This document shows positions 6,190 through 13,900 of a stretch of DNA of 13,900 nt, piece after piece. This DNA comes from CAYJFK01 sp964369475 (GTDB taxonomy: Bacteria > Bacillota > Clostridia > Oscillospirales > Feifaniaceae). Numbering within the stretch: position 1 is the stretch's first letter; every line of letters starts with the position of its first letter. Both the position numbers and the translations under genes were made by a program. The stretch lies in assembly GCA_964369475.1 (NCBI GenBank), contig CAYJFK010000062.1:1-13900 (forward strand). Direction: 5' to 3'. The notes beneath the pieces are model-generated. The model saw nothing but the letters and a program-made list of their open reading frames with translations, did no database searches and was not told the DNA's origin.

Positions 6190-7440
6190 ATGGAAAAAAG
6201 CACATTTAAACGCATACTTGCCACCTCTCTTGCGGCGTTTATGCTTACCCCCATAATTTTGCTTCCTTCCTCTGCAACCGAGGAGGAGAGCGTAACACTT
6301 CCGCTTAGACTTACATACGACAATGTGGGCGAGAAGGTTTTGGAGCTTAGCCCTGCCATTATATCGGCACGCATGGAGATAGAGTCGCTAAAGACTATGG
6401 GCGACGTGCTAAGCGATGCCAACGACGGCCTTATGGGTGCGCACGATGCGCTCTACGGCGCAGTTACGGGCATACAGGACACCATGAACGGCCTTTTTGC
6501 GTGGGAAGATGGCGAAACGGTAGACATGGGAGCAAGGCAGGCGACATATGCAGCCCTTGCGAGCATAACGTCGCTAATCGGGCAGGACATGAGCAGTCTT
6601 ACAAGTCAGGCTACAAATCTATACCCGACCGACGACGAGATAGAGCAGGCAGAGCTTGGAGTGGAGACGGCGGAAAATGCCATAATGGCAGGTGCTAAGG
6701 CGCTCTTTTCGGCCTATCATCAGCTCGATGCCCAAAGAGAGGCTCTTGCCGCCACAAAGATAACACTCGAGCGCCAGAGGGAGGAGCTTGTGCTTAGAGC
6801 AGAACTCGGTCAGGTTACCGAAATGACGATAGCAAGCCTTGATGTTGCGCTTAGCGGTCTTGATGTTGGCGACGCTGCAATGGACGACGGCATGGCAGAC
6901 ATTGTTAGCCAGCTAAATTTACTTCTTGGCAGAAGTTACGATGCCCCATTAATACTTGCCGCCATGCCTTCTCCTATGGAGGATTTTGCCGCAAGTCGTG
7001 ACCTTGAAAAGGACACTGCCGATGCAATAGCAAACAGCATTTCGCTAAAGCTTGCGCAGTTCGAGATAGACAGCATAAAAAATTCCGGCAAATACGACTC
7101 GATCGCCATGCAAAAGCGTGCCAAGGAGATTTCTATGCAGTCCTCCAAAAACGAGATTGCCTATAATTTGCAAAAAATGCTAAGAGATGACGATGCCGCC
7201 GCTCGCACGATAGCACAGGCAACGGCCGAGGCAGAGCTTGCCGCCCTTCAGCTTGAGGAGGCCGAGCTAAGATTTGAGCTTGGCATGATTTCGCAAGCAA
7301 AGCTTGAGGAGGCAAAGGAGGCTCTTGCCGAGAAAAAGAGGGCGATAGAGAGCGCAAATACCGACAGGCTTTTGATACAGCAAAATTATCTGCAACTGGT
7401 AAGCGGCATTGAAACGGGCGGCTCGCCGATGGGCGGCTAA
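6190..7440 (+). CDS. TolC-like secreted helical efflux protein without visible barrel strands
   Basis: 416 residues. A signal peptide (Lys/Arg start, hydrophobic 10-26, likely cut after SSA at 27-29), then a nearly all-helical, Ala/Glu-rich chain in two repeats as in TolC/OEP proteins. Each repeat ends in a family-type tip motif, LRAELGQVTEMTIASLDVAL (202-221) and LRFELGMISQAKLEEAKEAL (360-379), resembling the two TolC aperture turns. In TolC each repeat carries two beta strands for the 12-strand outer-membrane barrel. Here those places hold helix-like Ala/Gly/Met-rich sequence (about 65-147) and a short Lys-rich link (about 295-322), without amphipathic strands or aromatic girdles. There is no lipobox. 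AAGGAG lies 11 bp before the ATG. The adaptor and RND genes follow, which supports an efflux-duct role in a cell without an outer membrane. An OEP-type coiled-coil protein of other function is the alternative. Confidence 0.75.
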   Translation: MEKSTFKRILATSLAAFMLTPIILLPSSATEEESVTLPLRLTYDNVGEKVLELSPAIISARMEIESLKTMGDVLSDANDGLMGAHDALYGAVTGIQDTMNGLFAWEDGETVDMGARQATYAALASITSLIGQDMSSLTSQATNLYPTDDEIEQAELGVETAENAIMAGAKALFSAYHQLDAQREALAATKITLERQREELVLRAELGQVTEMTIASLDVALSGLDVGDAAMDDGMADIVSQLNLLLGRSYDAPLILAAMPSPMEDFAASRDLEKDTADAIANSISLKLAQFEIDSIKNSGKYDSIAMQKRAKEISMQSSKNEIAYNLQKMLRDDDAAARTIAQATAEAELAALQLEEAELRFELGMISQAKLEEAKEALAEKKRAIESANTDRLLIQQNYLQLVSGIETGGSPMGG

Positions 7441-7624
7441 GGGTAATCTTTGTATTGGTGCATTGGTGCGGTGATTACGGCTTTATCCGTGATGGTTTTA
7501 TCAGGCATATAGCAGACTTCATTTATCACAAGTAGATAGACAGTAGTGCGCCAACATGACGACACGCCGGCATATTGGAACGGTAAATAATAACATTATA
7601 AAAACTTTAAGGAGATTACATTTC

Positions 7625-8890
7625 ATGAGCAAAAAATTCTCTTACATTATATCAACACTGCTTGCACTTTCCCTTCTTGTAGGGTGTGCAACGACCGTCC
7701 CCGAAGAAGATGCGCCGACGGTAGATGCGATACCGAGCGGTGTTCCCGTTGAGGTTACGACCTCTGTTATAACAGATTTAGTATCAAACCGTGAACTGTC
7801 GGGCAAGGTGCAGGCAGACACAGATGTAGCCGTTATGTCGCCGCTTCCCGTTAAGGTTACGGCACTTTATGTAGAGGCAGGCGACGTTGTTTCGGAGGGC
7901 GATGTGCTCTTTGTGCTCGACAAGACCGACATACAAAAGCAGTACGACCCACTTATAGAGAGCTACAACAAAACAAAGGAACTGGCCGACGCAACCCTTG
8001 CAATGCAAGAGCAAACGGTCGCCGACACGAGGGTTCTCTTTGAGGCCGGTTTTGCCTCTCAAAAGGAGCTTGAAGGGCAAGAGCTTGCGCTGTTAAGCCA
8101 ACAAATTCAGTTTGACGGACAGCTAACACAGCTCGAGACAAGCATAGAGTCGGTCGAGGACACGCTACAAGATGCCTCTGTTAGAGCGCCTTCTTCGGGT
8201 GTTGTTACCTCGGTTGGCGTTGTGCAGTCCTCCCTCGCATCGCCCTCTGCACCTGCCGTTGTAATATCCAAGCTCGACAGCGTTACCGCCATTTTCGATA
8301 TTTCGGAAGATGTGCTCCCTTCGATATTTGTCGGCCAGCCCGTAAGCGTGTCGGCCTCGAATGGCGAGCTTATGTATGATGCGGAAATTACGGCAATTTC
8401 GCCGACCGCCTCCCCTTATACCAATCTATACACGGTAGATGTTGCCATGAACAACTCAGACGGCATGTTAAAGGGCGGCATGTTTGTAACGGCTCACCTC
8501 GAGAGCGAGCGCAGAGAGGGTGTCGTTGCGGTCGATCCTTCGGCAATATCCTCGACAGCGACAGGTAGCGTTGTATATGTAGTAAATGGCGATGTAGCGA
8601 GCGAAGTTGCCGTTACGACAGGCCTTGTTTCGGGAAATCTTACAGAGGTTACTTCTGGTCTTTCGGGCGGCGAGACGGTAGTTGTGAAGGGTCAGAGCTA
8701 CATAGGAGATGACGGCCTTATTAGGATAGTAGGCGAGGGCATGGCTCAAGATGATGTCGTGATAGAGGAAGAAGTCGACCTTGAGGGAGCAGTCGCAGGC
8801 AGCGAACAAGAGGTCGCAGACGGCGAGCAAGAGGGTGTCGACAGCGAGCAAGAGGGCGACACCTCCGCAAGTGGCGAGCAGGGGGCATAA
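7625..8890 (+). CDS. RND-type membrane fusion protein (periplasmic adaptor), lipoprotein
   Basis: Joins the RND transporter to the TolC-like duct. I start at 7625 (AAGGAG 11 bp upstream); the frame is open to 7556 but those 23 codons lack a binding site and would hide the signal. 421 residues: a lipoprotein signal with lipobox LVGC (Cys21); first half of the lipoyl domain with ALYVEAGDVVSEGDVLFVLD (80-99); coiled-coil hairpin about 104-184; second lipoyl half SVRAPSSGVVTSVGVVQ (185-201); beta-barrel domain from about 217; membrane-proximal domain about 300-370. At the hairpin tip (RVLFEAGFASQKELE) Leu138 and Ser145 match conserved TolC-contacting positions of AcrA (L132, S139), while the AcrA R128 position is Asp134. 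An unusual acidic tail (380-421) contains 7-residue repeats. Its stop is 3 bp before the RND gene. Confidence 0.9.
   Translation: MSKKFSYIISTLLALSLLVGCATTVPEEDAPTVDAIPSGVPVEVTTSVITDLVSNRELSGKVQADTDVAVMSPLPVKVTALYVEAGDVVSEGDVLFVLDKTDIQKQYDPLIESYNKTKELADATLAMQEQTVADTRVLFEAGFASQKELEGQELALLSQQIQFDGQLTQLETSIESVEDTLQDASVRAPSSGVVTSVGVVQSSLASPSAPAVVISKLDSVTAIFDISEDVLPSIFVGQPVSVSASNGELMYDAEITAISPTASPYTNLYTVDVAMNNSDGMLKGGMFVTAHLESERREGVVAVDPSAISSTATGSVVYVVNGDVASEVAVTTGLVSGNLTEVTSGLSGGETVVVKGQSYIGDDGLIRIVGEGMAQDDVVIEEEVDLEGAVAGSEQEVADGEQEGVDSEQEGDTSASGEQGA
8801..8863 (+). repeat. 21-bp tandem repeat coding an acidic tail
   Basis: Three 21-bp units (8801-8821, 8822-8842, 8843-8863) with core gcgagcaagag encode SEQEVAD, GEQEGVD, SEQEGDT, followed by a partial unit with GEQG. 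They lie at the very C terminus of the membrane fusion protein, after the conserved domains, and so may vary in copy number between strains. Confidence 0.8.
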
Positions 8891-8893
8891 TAT

Positions 8894-11800
8894 ATGAATT
8901 TATCTTCCTTCTCACTGCGCCGCCCTGTCACGACCATGATGGTGCTGGTAGCGGTAATAGTCTTTGGTATAGTCTCACTTACCATGCTCCCACTTGACCT
9001 ATTCCCAAGCATAGAAGTCCCCTTTGCCATTGTAGTTACAAACTACCCCGGCGCAGGCCCTGCCGAGGTCGAAAACCTCGTTACGAGAAACTTAGAATCG
9101 GCGATAGGCTCTGTCGCCGGTATAACGGGCATATCCTCGACCAGCTCGGCCGGCTCCTCTGTTATTATGATAGAGTTTGACTACGGCACCGACCTTAACT
9201 TTGCCGTGCTCGACATTAGAGAGAGCGTCGACATGGTGGCAAGCTTTCTGCCCGACGACGTGGGAAGCCCCATGGTCATGACAATAAGCATGGACATGAT
9301 GCCGGTCGTTATGACGGCAATCTCGGGCGGTGCTGATCTGTCTGAAATGCAGACGACAGTCGAGGACGACATTGTGCCCATGCTCGAGAGAATAGACGGT
9401 GTTGCCGATGTTTCGGTAACGGGCGGTTCTTCTCGTAGAATAGAGGTTCGCACATATCCGGAAGTTCTAAAGGGCTACGGCATTTCGACCTCCATGATTT
9501 CGGGCCTTATAGGGGGCGAAAACCTCTCTATCTCGGCAGGCAACATAACACAGGGCAACTCCGACATGGGTGTTGTTACGACGGGCGAATTTGACTCGAT
9601 AGAGCAGCTCGCCGCAATGAATATCCCCCTTTCGACAGGTGGAGTTTTGCCGCTATCCTCTGTTGCTGACATATCGTGGGCGACCGTCGAGAGCGACAGC
9701 CTTGCAAGGGTAAACGGCGACATTTGTCTCGGCCTTACAGTTACAAAGCAGTCGGGCAAAAACACCGTCGAGGTGGCAAATGCCATTCTTGCCGAAATTG
9801 CAAATGCGCAAGAGCTTCACCCCGAGCTTGAATTTACAGTCGTGCTCGATCAGGCAGAATACATAGAGGCATCTATCGCCGCCGTTGCAAGCAATATACT
9901 TGTTGGCTCGCTACTTGCCGTTGTTGTGCTATTTGTCTTTTTAAGATCGCTCGGCATGACCACTCTAATAGCAATTTCCATTCCCTCCTCCGTTGTAACG
10001 ACCTTCTCGCTACTGTATTTCCTCGGCATTACCCTAAACATGGTAACGCTTGGCGGTCTTGCACTCGGCGTTGGTATGATGGTCGACAACTCGATTGTTG
10101 TTCTTGAGAATATATACCGATTTAGAACAGAGGGTCACAAGCCAAAAGATGCCGCACTAAAAGGTGCGAGCGAAGTTGCTATGGCGGTTACGGCATCTAC
10201 AATCACAACTATTGCGGTATTCCTACCGATAGTATTCGTAGAGGGCATAACGAGCTCGATCTTTAGGGAGCTTGCACTAACGGTAACGGCATCGCTTGCC
10301 GCCTCGCTCTTTGTGTCGCTAACGCTTGTGCCGATACTGTCGATATACCTGCTCCCCTCCGACAAGGCGATGGAAAAGCTGACCAAAAACCGCAAGGAAG
10401 GCCCTATAATGAAGCTCTACCGTGGGGTTTTAAAATTTGCAATGAACCACAGGGTGTTAACGGTCTGCATTGCATTTGCAATATTTGCCTCCTCCCTTTC
10501 TTCGATAGCTGTGCTCGGTGCAGAATTCTTCCCGGCCTCCGACCAAGGCACGCTTACAGTTACGATAGACATGCCGACAGGCAGTACAAATAACGAGATA
10601 GATCAGATGTCCTCGACGATAGGCGAAATGATAGGCACAATGCCCGAGGTGGCATACTGGTTTGCTACGACAGACTCCTCCATGGGTATGGCGGGCGGCA
10701 CGGGCGGCACTGCCTCTATAACTGTCGACCTAAAGCCTCGTGCAGAGCGTGAACGCTCGGCAATGGATCTTGAAACAGAGCTTAGAAGAATGACGGCAGA
10801 CATAGCAGGCGCAAAGATTACCGTAAGCTCGGCAGGCACTGCCGATATGGGCGCAATGCTCGGCTCTGCCGTGCAGATCTCCATTAAGGGAACAGATTTA
10901 GACGAGCTCTCTCGCATCTCCCGTGAGGTCGCTGCAATTGTCGATTCGGTCGACGGCACGACAGAGGTAGAGGCAGGTCTGCAAGAGGAGATCCCCGAGG
11001 TTGAAATTACAATGCGTGGCGAAAATGCATCACGCTTTGGGCTTACAACTGCATCTGTTGCAACGGCTGTGCGTACCGCAGTATCGGGCACTACCGCAAC
11101 AAGGCTAAGGCTCGACGGCGACGAGATAGATGTTGTGCTTATAGGCGAGGACGTTGCCGAAAGCGGCATAGACGGCCTTGCCACGATAGAAATTCCAACC
11201 CCAATGGGTGGCAATGTTCCGCTCGAGCTTGTGGCAAACATCGAGGTTATATCCTCGCCTCCTACAATAAGCCGTGCAGGTCAGGTTAGGACGGTTAGCG
11301 TGGTTGGCAACATAGAAGGGCGAGATGTCGCAACGGCAAACAACGAAATAGCGGCACTTCTCGAGGACTATGTTCTCCCCGGCGGCTACACACTTGAAAT
11401 AGAGGGCGAGTCGGCAGAGATCGCCGAATCCTTTGCAGACCTTGCACTGGCCCTTGCCCTTGCGATTTTGCTTGTACTGCTCGTTCTTGCAAGCCAGTTC
11501 GAGTCGCTCGTTTTGCCCTTCCCGATAATTTTAACTGTACCGCTTGGCATGTCGGGCGGCCTGTGGGCGCTAATGATACTGGGCACACCGCTATCCGTTC
11601 CTGCCTTTATCGGACTTATCATGCTTTCCGGTATCGTTGTTAACAACGGCATCGTGCTTGTAGACTACATTATCACAAGACGAAAGAGCGGCGAGGACAG
11701 AATGACGGCAACGCTAAACGCAGGCCCAATCCGTATGCGCCCCGTTATGATGACGACCCTAACAACGATCTTAGGCCTTGTCCCCCTCGCCATGGGCGTA

Positions 11801-11959
11801 TCGGAAGGCGGCGAACTTATGGCCCCCTTGGCAATCTCCATGATAGGCGGACTTATCCTATCGACACTATCGACACTTATAATAGTCCCTGTATTCTACT
11901 CCCTATTTGATGACATGAGAGGAAAAAAAGCAAAAGAAGCATTTACGGAAGTGGAGTAA
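8894..11959 (+). CDS. RND-family (HAE1/AcrB-type) efflux transporter
   Basis: A proton-driven trimeric pump of 1021 residues (AcrB has 1049). The architecture is complete: TM1 (about 13-31) with LPLDLFPSIEVP after it, first porter domain including the conserved ERIDGVADVSVTGG (165-178), TMs 2-6 (about 333-487), TM7 (about 521-540), second porter domain, TMs 8-12 (about 848-1003). TM4 reads GMMVDNSIVVLENIYR: Asp398 stands at the AcrB Asp407 position but the next residue is Asn399 instead of Asp408. TM10 reads GIVVNNGIVLVDY, with Asn917 in place of Lys940. Such D-N / N variants are common among HAE1-like pumps of many bacteria. It starts 3 bp after the adaptor stop, so translation is likely coupled. 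Substrate cannot be read from sequence; MarR control and family suggest drugs or other amphiphiles. Confidence 0.95.
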   Translation: MNLSSFSLRRPVTTMMVLVAVIVFGIVSLTMLPLDLFPSIEVPFAIVVTNYPGAGPAEVENLVTRNLESAIGSVAGITGISSTSSAGSSVIMIEFDYGTDLNFAVLDIRESVDMVASFLPDDVGSPMVMTISMDMMPVVMTAISGGADLSEMQTTVEDDIVPMLERIDGVADVSVTGGSSRRIEVRTYPEVLKGYGISTSMISGLIGGENLSISAGNITQGNSDMGVVTTGEFDSIEQLAAMNIPLSTGGVLPLSSVADISWATVESDSLARVNGDICLGLTVTKQSGKNTVEVANAILAEIANAQELHPELEFTVVLDQAEYIEASIAAVASNILVGSLLAVVVLFVFLRSLGMTTLIAISIPSSVVTTFSLLYFLGITLNMVTLGGLALGVGMMVDNSIVVLENIYRFRTEGHKPKDAALKGASEVAMAVTASTITTIAVFLPIVFVEGITSSIFRELALTVTASLAASLFVSLTLVPILSIYLLPSDKAMEKLTKNRKEGPIMKLYRGVLKFAMNHRVLTVCIAFAIFASSLSSIAVLGAEFFPASDQGTLTVTIDMPTGSTNNEIDQMSSTIGEMIGTMPEVAYWFATTDSSMGMAGGTGGTASITVDLKPRAERERSAMDLETELRRMTADIAGAKITVSSAGTADMGAMLGSAVQISIKGTDLDELSRISREVAAIVDSVDGTTEVEAGLQEEIPEVEITMRGENASRFGLTTASVATAVRTAVSGTTATRLRLDGDEIDVVLIGEDVAESGIDGLATIEIPTPMGGNVPLELVANIEVISSPPTISRAGQVRTVSVVGNIEGRDVATANNEIAALLEDYVLPGGYTLEIEGESAEIAESFADLALALALAILLVLLVLASQFESLVLPFPIILTVPLGMSGGLWALMILGTPLSVPAFIGLIMLSGIVVNNGIVLVDYIITRRKSGEDRMTATLNAGPIRMRPVMMTTLTTILGLVPLAMGVSEGGELMAPLAISMIGGLILSTLSTLIIVPVFYSLFDDMRGKKAKEAFTEVE

Positions 11960-12037
11960 GGTTTTTTAGGTAAGAGGTAATAGTGAATAAGTAATAAGTA
12001 TGGTGAAAAATTGCCGTGCAATTTTTAATTAAAAATA

Positions 12038-12076
12038 AAGAGAGGCTGTGCGACTTTTCGTCGCACAGCCTCTCTT
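12038..12076. terminator. Strong hairpin, copy 1
   Basis: agagaggctgtgcgac, loop ttttc, gtcgcacagcctctct: with the flanking A/T pair a perfect 17-bp stem 78 bp after the RND stop. An identical 39-nt copy lies at 12239-12277. No long T-run follows, so it is a good but not classic intrinsic terminator for the pump operon. Confidence 0.55.
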
Positions 12077-12203
12077 CAGACCGGAGAAAAAGATAAAATC
12101 AAACCCCTTCGGAAGGAGGGGGAGCGGCGAGGGGGCACCATCAGGGTGCCCTCTGGCGTTAAATTCCCGCCCCGAGGGCGTTAAAATCAGCGCCAGCTGA
12201 TTT

Positions 12204-12241
12204 CTTCAGCTTGGAGAAAACACTTTTTCTCCAAGCTGAAG
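12204..12241. terminator. 17-bp perfect hairpin
   Basis: cttcagcttggagaaaa, loop cact, ttttctccaagctgaag. Its right arm overlaps by 3 bases the left arm of the next hairpin (12239-12277), so the two compete for the same bases. It may act with its neighbours as a two-way terminator between the convergent genes. Confidence 0.45.
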
Positions 12242-12277
12242 AGAGGCTGTGCGACTTTTCGTCGCACAGCCTCTCTT
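12239..12277. terminator. Strong hairpin, copy 2 (identical to 12038-12076)
   Basis: The same 17-bp stem and ttttc loop, 201 bp after the first copy, here followed by TTTTA on the plus strand, which makes it the better plus-strand terminator of the pair. Confidence 0.55.
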
Positions 12278-12347
12278 TTATGGAGTAAACCTCAAAGGGG
12301 TTTACTCCTGAGTTTAAATTAAAATTGCGTAAGCAATTTTTTTCAAT

Positions 12348-12441
12348 AGCTATTACTTCTTCACTATTACTTATTACTTAAAAAAAGCTACTCAAGCTAT
12401 TACTTCTTCACTATTACTTATTACTTAAAAAAAGCTACTCA
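12348..12441. repeat. Perfect 47-bp tandem duplication at the MFS gene end
   Basis: Unit 12348-12394 is repeated exactly at 12395-12441. Each unit runs from agctattactt through heptad-like attactt/cactatt sequence to aaaaaaagctactca. The second copy contains the stop codon and the last codons of the MFS gene (12435-12441), so the first copy carries a duplicate of the gene end. On the minus strand a T7 run follows the stop in both copies. Confidence 0.9.
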
Positions 12442-13712
12442 TCAAGCATATCCCTTGCCGTCTCTGCCTTTAGTCCTGCTGTCCACCATGTGGTGAGGGC
12501 CAGTAGGCCTACTACTATGCCGCCTGATAGGATTGCCGAGTATGTGCCTGTTGCATCGTATACAAAGCCTATAAGCGAGATTGCGACCGAGGGGGCTATG
12601 CTTAGGAGGGCGGCTATTACCGAAAAGCCTGTGCCGTACTGCTTGTCCCCGTAGACGTGGCGCACAGCGACGGCCGCACCTACTGCGCCGACCGAGTATA
12701 ATGAGCCGTAGAGAAATGCGCCTGTATACATTATTAGGAGGTTACCGCCGCCGACCAGCAGGATTAGAAAGCTGAAACATCCCGTTATTATCATTAGGGA
12801 AAATGCCTTAAATGCGCCGATTTTATCTGTTAGTGCGCCTGCTAAGAACTTAAAGAATATATTGCCTATCATGGCGGCCGAGATAAGCGTTGCGCCGACC
12901 GCCGCACTTTGCCCTGCCTTTGCCGCAATGCCGGGGAGATGAGATGTAAGCCCCGAGGCGGCCGAGGCGAGGGCGCAGGCAACTATTAGGTATAAAAAGA
13001 CAGGCGAGTTATACTTTAGCGTATTTACAAGTCTGGCAGGCTTTTTTACCTCTTGACCCTCTGTCGATGTGGGGGCTACCGCCGATATGCCGTAAGGTAT
13101 CTGTCCTATGTCGTAAGGCGAGAGCTCTAACACAAAGAGCGATCCCGGTAGCACGAGCAGTCCTATTATAATTGCCGAGGCAATAGAGGCCGCTTGAAAG
13201 CCGAAATTTTCTATTATTGCATTTAAAAATGGACTTAGGATAGCACCTGCAATGCCGGAAAAGCTCATGGTTAGGCCGATTATCAGCCCTTGCGACTTTT
13301 TAAACCAGTTTCCCATAACCGAGGTTATAACGGGCGCCATAAATGTGCCAATGCCGATTCCTCTCATTATGCCAAGCACATTAAAGACCCAAAGCTCTGT
13401 CGCAAATGCCATTAAGACAAAGGAGGCACATGTCGTTATAACGCCTACCGACACTATCTTGCGGACATGCACAGTTTTAAGGAGCTTTATGACAAAGGGC
13501 CCGACAAGCCCTGCCACTATCCCCATAAGCGTCGCATGAAGCGCCACATCCCCCTGCCCAACCCCGAGCATCTCAGAAATCGGCGCATAGAAAACTCCAT
13601 AGGAGTTCATACAAAGCCCGATAGAGGAGGACATCATGCCACAACATGTCAGTAGTATGGCGATGTAGCGTGCGTTGAATTTTGATTTGTTTATTCCCGT
13701 AGATGAGTTCAT
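12435..13712 (-). CDS. MFS transporter, OFA/MCT-like
   Basis: A 12-helix secondary transporter of the cytoplasmic membrane, 425 residues. The N-terminal half begins with a long first helix (about 15-40) running into SYGVFYAPISEMLGV, a pattern common in oxalate:formate-antiporter and monocarboxylate-type MFS proteins (a small loop after TM1 with Gly-Val-Phe). TM4 reads RGIGIGTFMAPVITSVMGNWF and TM5 SQGLIIGLTMSFSGIAGAILSPF, again like OFA proteins. A cytoplasmic loop of about 38 residues (197-235) separates the halves, and KFLAGALTDKIGAFK (288-302) is the second-half motif A. The ATG at 13712 has GAAGG 6 bp upstream. It is convergent with the pump operon and flanked on both sides by heptad-bounded elements. 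Substrate unknown; a small carboxylate is a guess from subfamily. Confidence 0.85.
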   Translation of the reverse strand: MNSSTGINKSKFNARYIAILLTCCGMMSSSIGLCMNSYGVFYAPISEMLGVGQGDVALHATLMGIVAGLVGPFVIKLLKTVHVRKIVSVGVITTCASFVLMAFATELWVFNVLGIMRGIGIGTFMAPVITSVMGNWFKKSQGLIIGLTMSFSGIAGAILSPFLNAIIENFGFQAASIASAIIIGLLVLPGSLFVLELSPYDIGQIPYGISAVAPTSTEGQEVKKPARLVNTLKYNSPVFLYLIVACALASAASGLTSHLPGIAAKAGQSAAVGATLISAAMIGNIFFKFLAGALTDKIGAFKAFSLMIITGCFSFLILLVGGGNLLIMYTGAFLYGSLYSVGAVGAAVAVRHVYGDKQYGTGFSVIAALLSIAPSVAISLIGFVYDATGTYSAILSGGIVVGLLALTTWWTAGLKAETARDMLDE

Positions 13713-13744
13713 TTTTTACCTTCTTTGTTTTTATTTGTAAGTTA

Positions 13745-13900
<156 letters not shown>

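Larger units (their letters stand above)
11971..12441. repeat. Heptad-bounded palindromic element, copy B (composite)
   Basis: Fills the space between the convergent RND and MFS genes; no gene seen. It opens with degenerate 7-bp units (aggtaatagtgaataagtaa.., 11969-12000) and the shared tatggtgaaaaattgcc start, and ends in attactt/tcactat-type units. Perfect hairpins inside: 12006-12026 (aaaaattgc/gcaattttt), 12038-12076, 12133-12151 (gggcacc/ggtgccc), 12184-12203 (aaatcagc/gctgattt), 12204-12241, 12239-12277, 12282-12308 (ggagtaaacc/ggtttactcc), 12321-12340 (aaaattgc/gcaatttt). It is longer and more GC-rich than the copies at 1617 and 13745 and looks like several modules stacked together. 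Confidence 0.8.

Noticed and set aside
7556..7624. Longer adaptor protein starting at 7556
   Set aside because: No ribosome binding site and the extension would bury the lipoprotein signal; 7625 is well placed after AAGGAG.
7441..7624. Possible terminator or regulatory RNA between the TolC-like and adaptor genes
   Set aside because: Only a gtaatc/gattac inverted repeat with a large loop and a tandem attggtgc pair are visible; neither is convincing.
10603..11241. Open frame antisense to the RND gene (212 codons)
   Set aside because: A Ser/Val/Thr-rich shadow of the RND coding frame, without ribosome binding site or domain.
12077..12203. Small gene in the GC-rich part of the composite element
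   Set aside because: Short frames only, no start signal; the sequence is accounted for by hairpins and short repeats such as ggcgttaaa.

Overview
The window reads as chromosomal DNA of a mid-GC, Clostridia-like Bacillota. Reasons: AGGAGG-type ribosome binding sites, two TTG starts, frequent ATA isoleucine codons, the gene order mnmE-mnmG-rsmG found near the replication origin in many Bacillota, and an RND pump whose TolC-like partner shows no outer-membrane barrel segments. A gut Oscillospirales-type bacterium is my guess; the sequence does not prove the taxon.

Layout. Positions 1-230 hold two adjacent long hairpins. Their loops are clearly homologous and in opposite orientation, while their stems are unrelated. 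They abut a glyoxalase/VOC gene cut off after 56 codons (253-423, minus). Next on the minus strand comes an HxlR-type regulator (501-842), then rsmG (889-1599), mnmG (1783-3645) and mnmE (3929-5263), three housekeeping genes for rRNA and tRNA modification. On the plus strand a MarR regulator (5599-6072), a TolC-like secreted helical protein (6190-7440), a lipoprotein membrane-fusion protein (7625-8890) and an RND transporter (8894-11959) form a complete multidrug-efflux type operon. Its promoter is overlaid by MarR-type palindromes. An MFS transporter (12435-13712, minus) closes the window.

Three intergenic spaces are filled almost completely by one kind of element (1617-1766, 11971-12441, 13745-13900): arms of 7-bp repeats (GTGAAGA / TATTCAC and variants) enclosing one or more small perfect hairpins, often of the type AAAATTGC..GCAATTTT. 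The copy at 11971-12441 is the most elaborate, with at least seven hairpins, one of them present twice, and a perfect 47-bp tandem duplication that includes the MFS stop codon.

How it works together: the MarR protein probably represses its own promoter and the pump genes behind it. The lipoprotein adaptor sits on the outer face of the cytoplasmic membrane and joins the RND pump to the TolC-like helical duct. The duct keeps the two coiled-coil tip motifs but shows no barrel strands, which would suit a cell without an outer membrane. HxlR and the VOC gene look like a small electrophile- or aldehyde-response pair whose effector gene has been broken.
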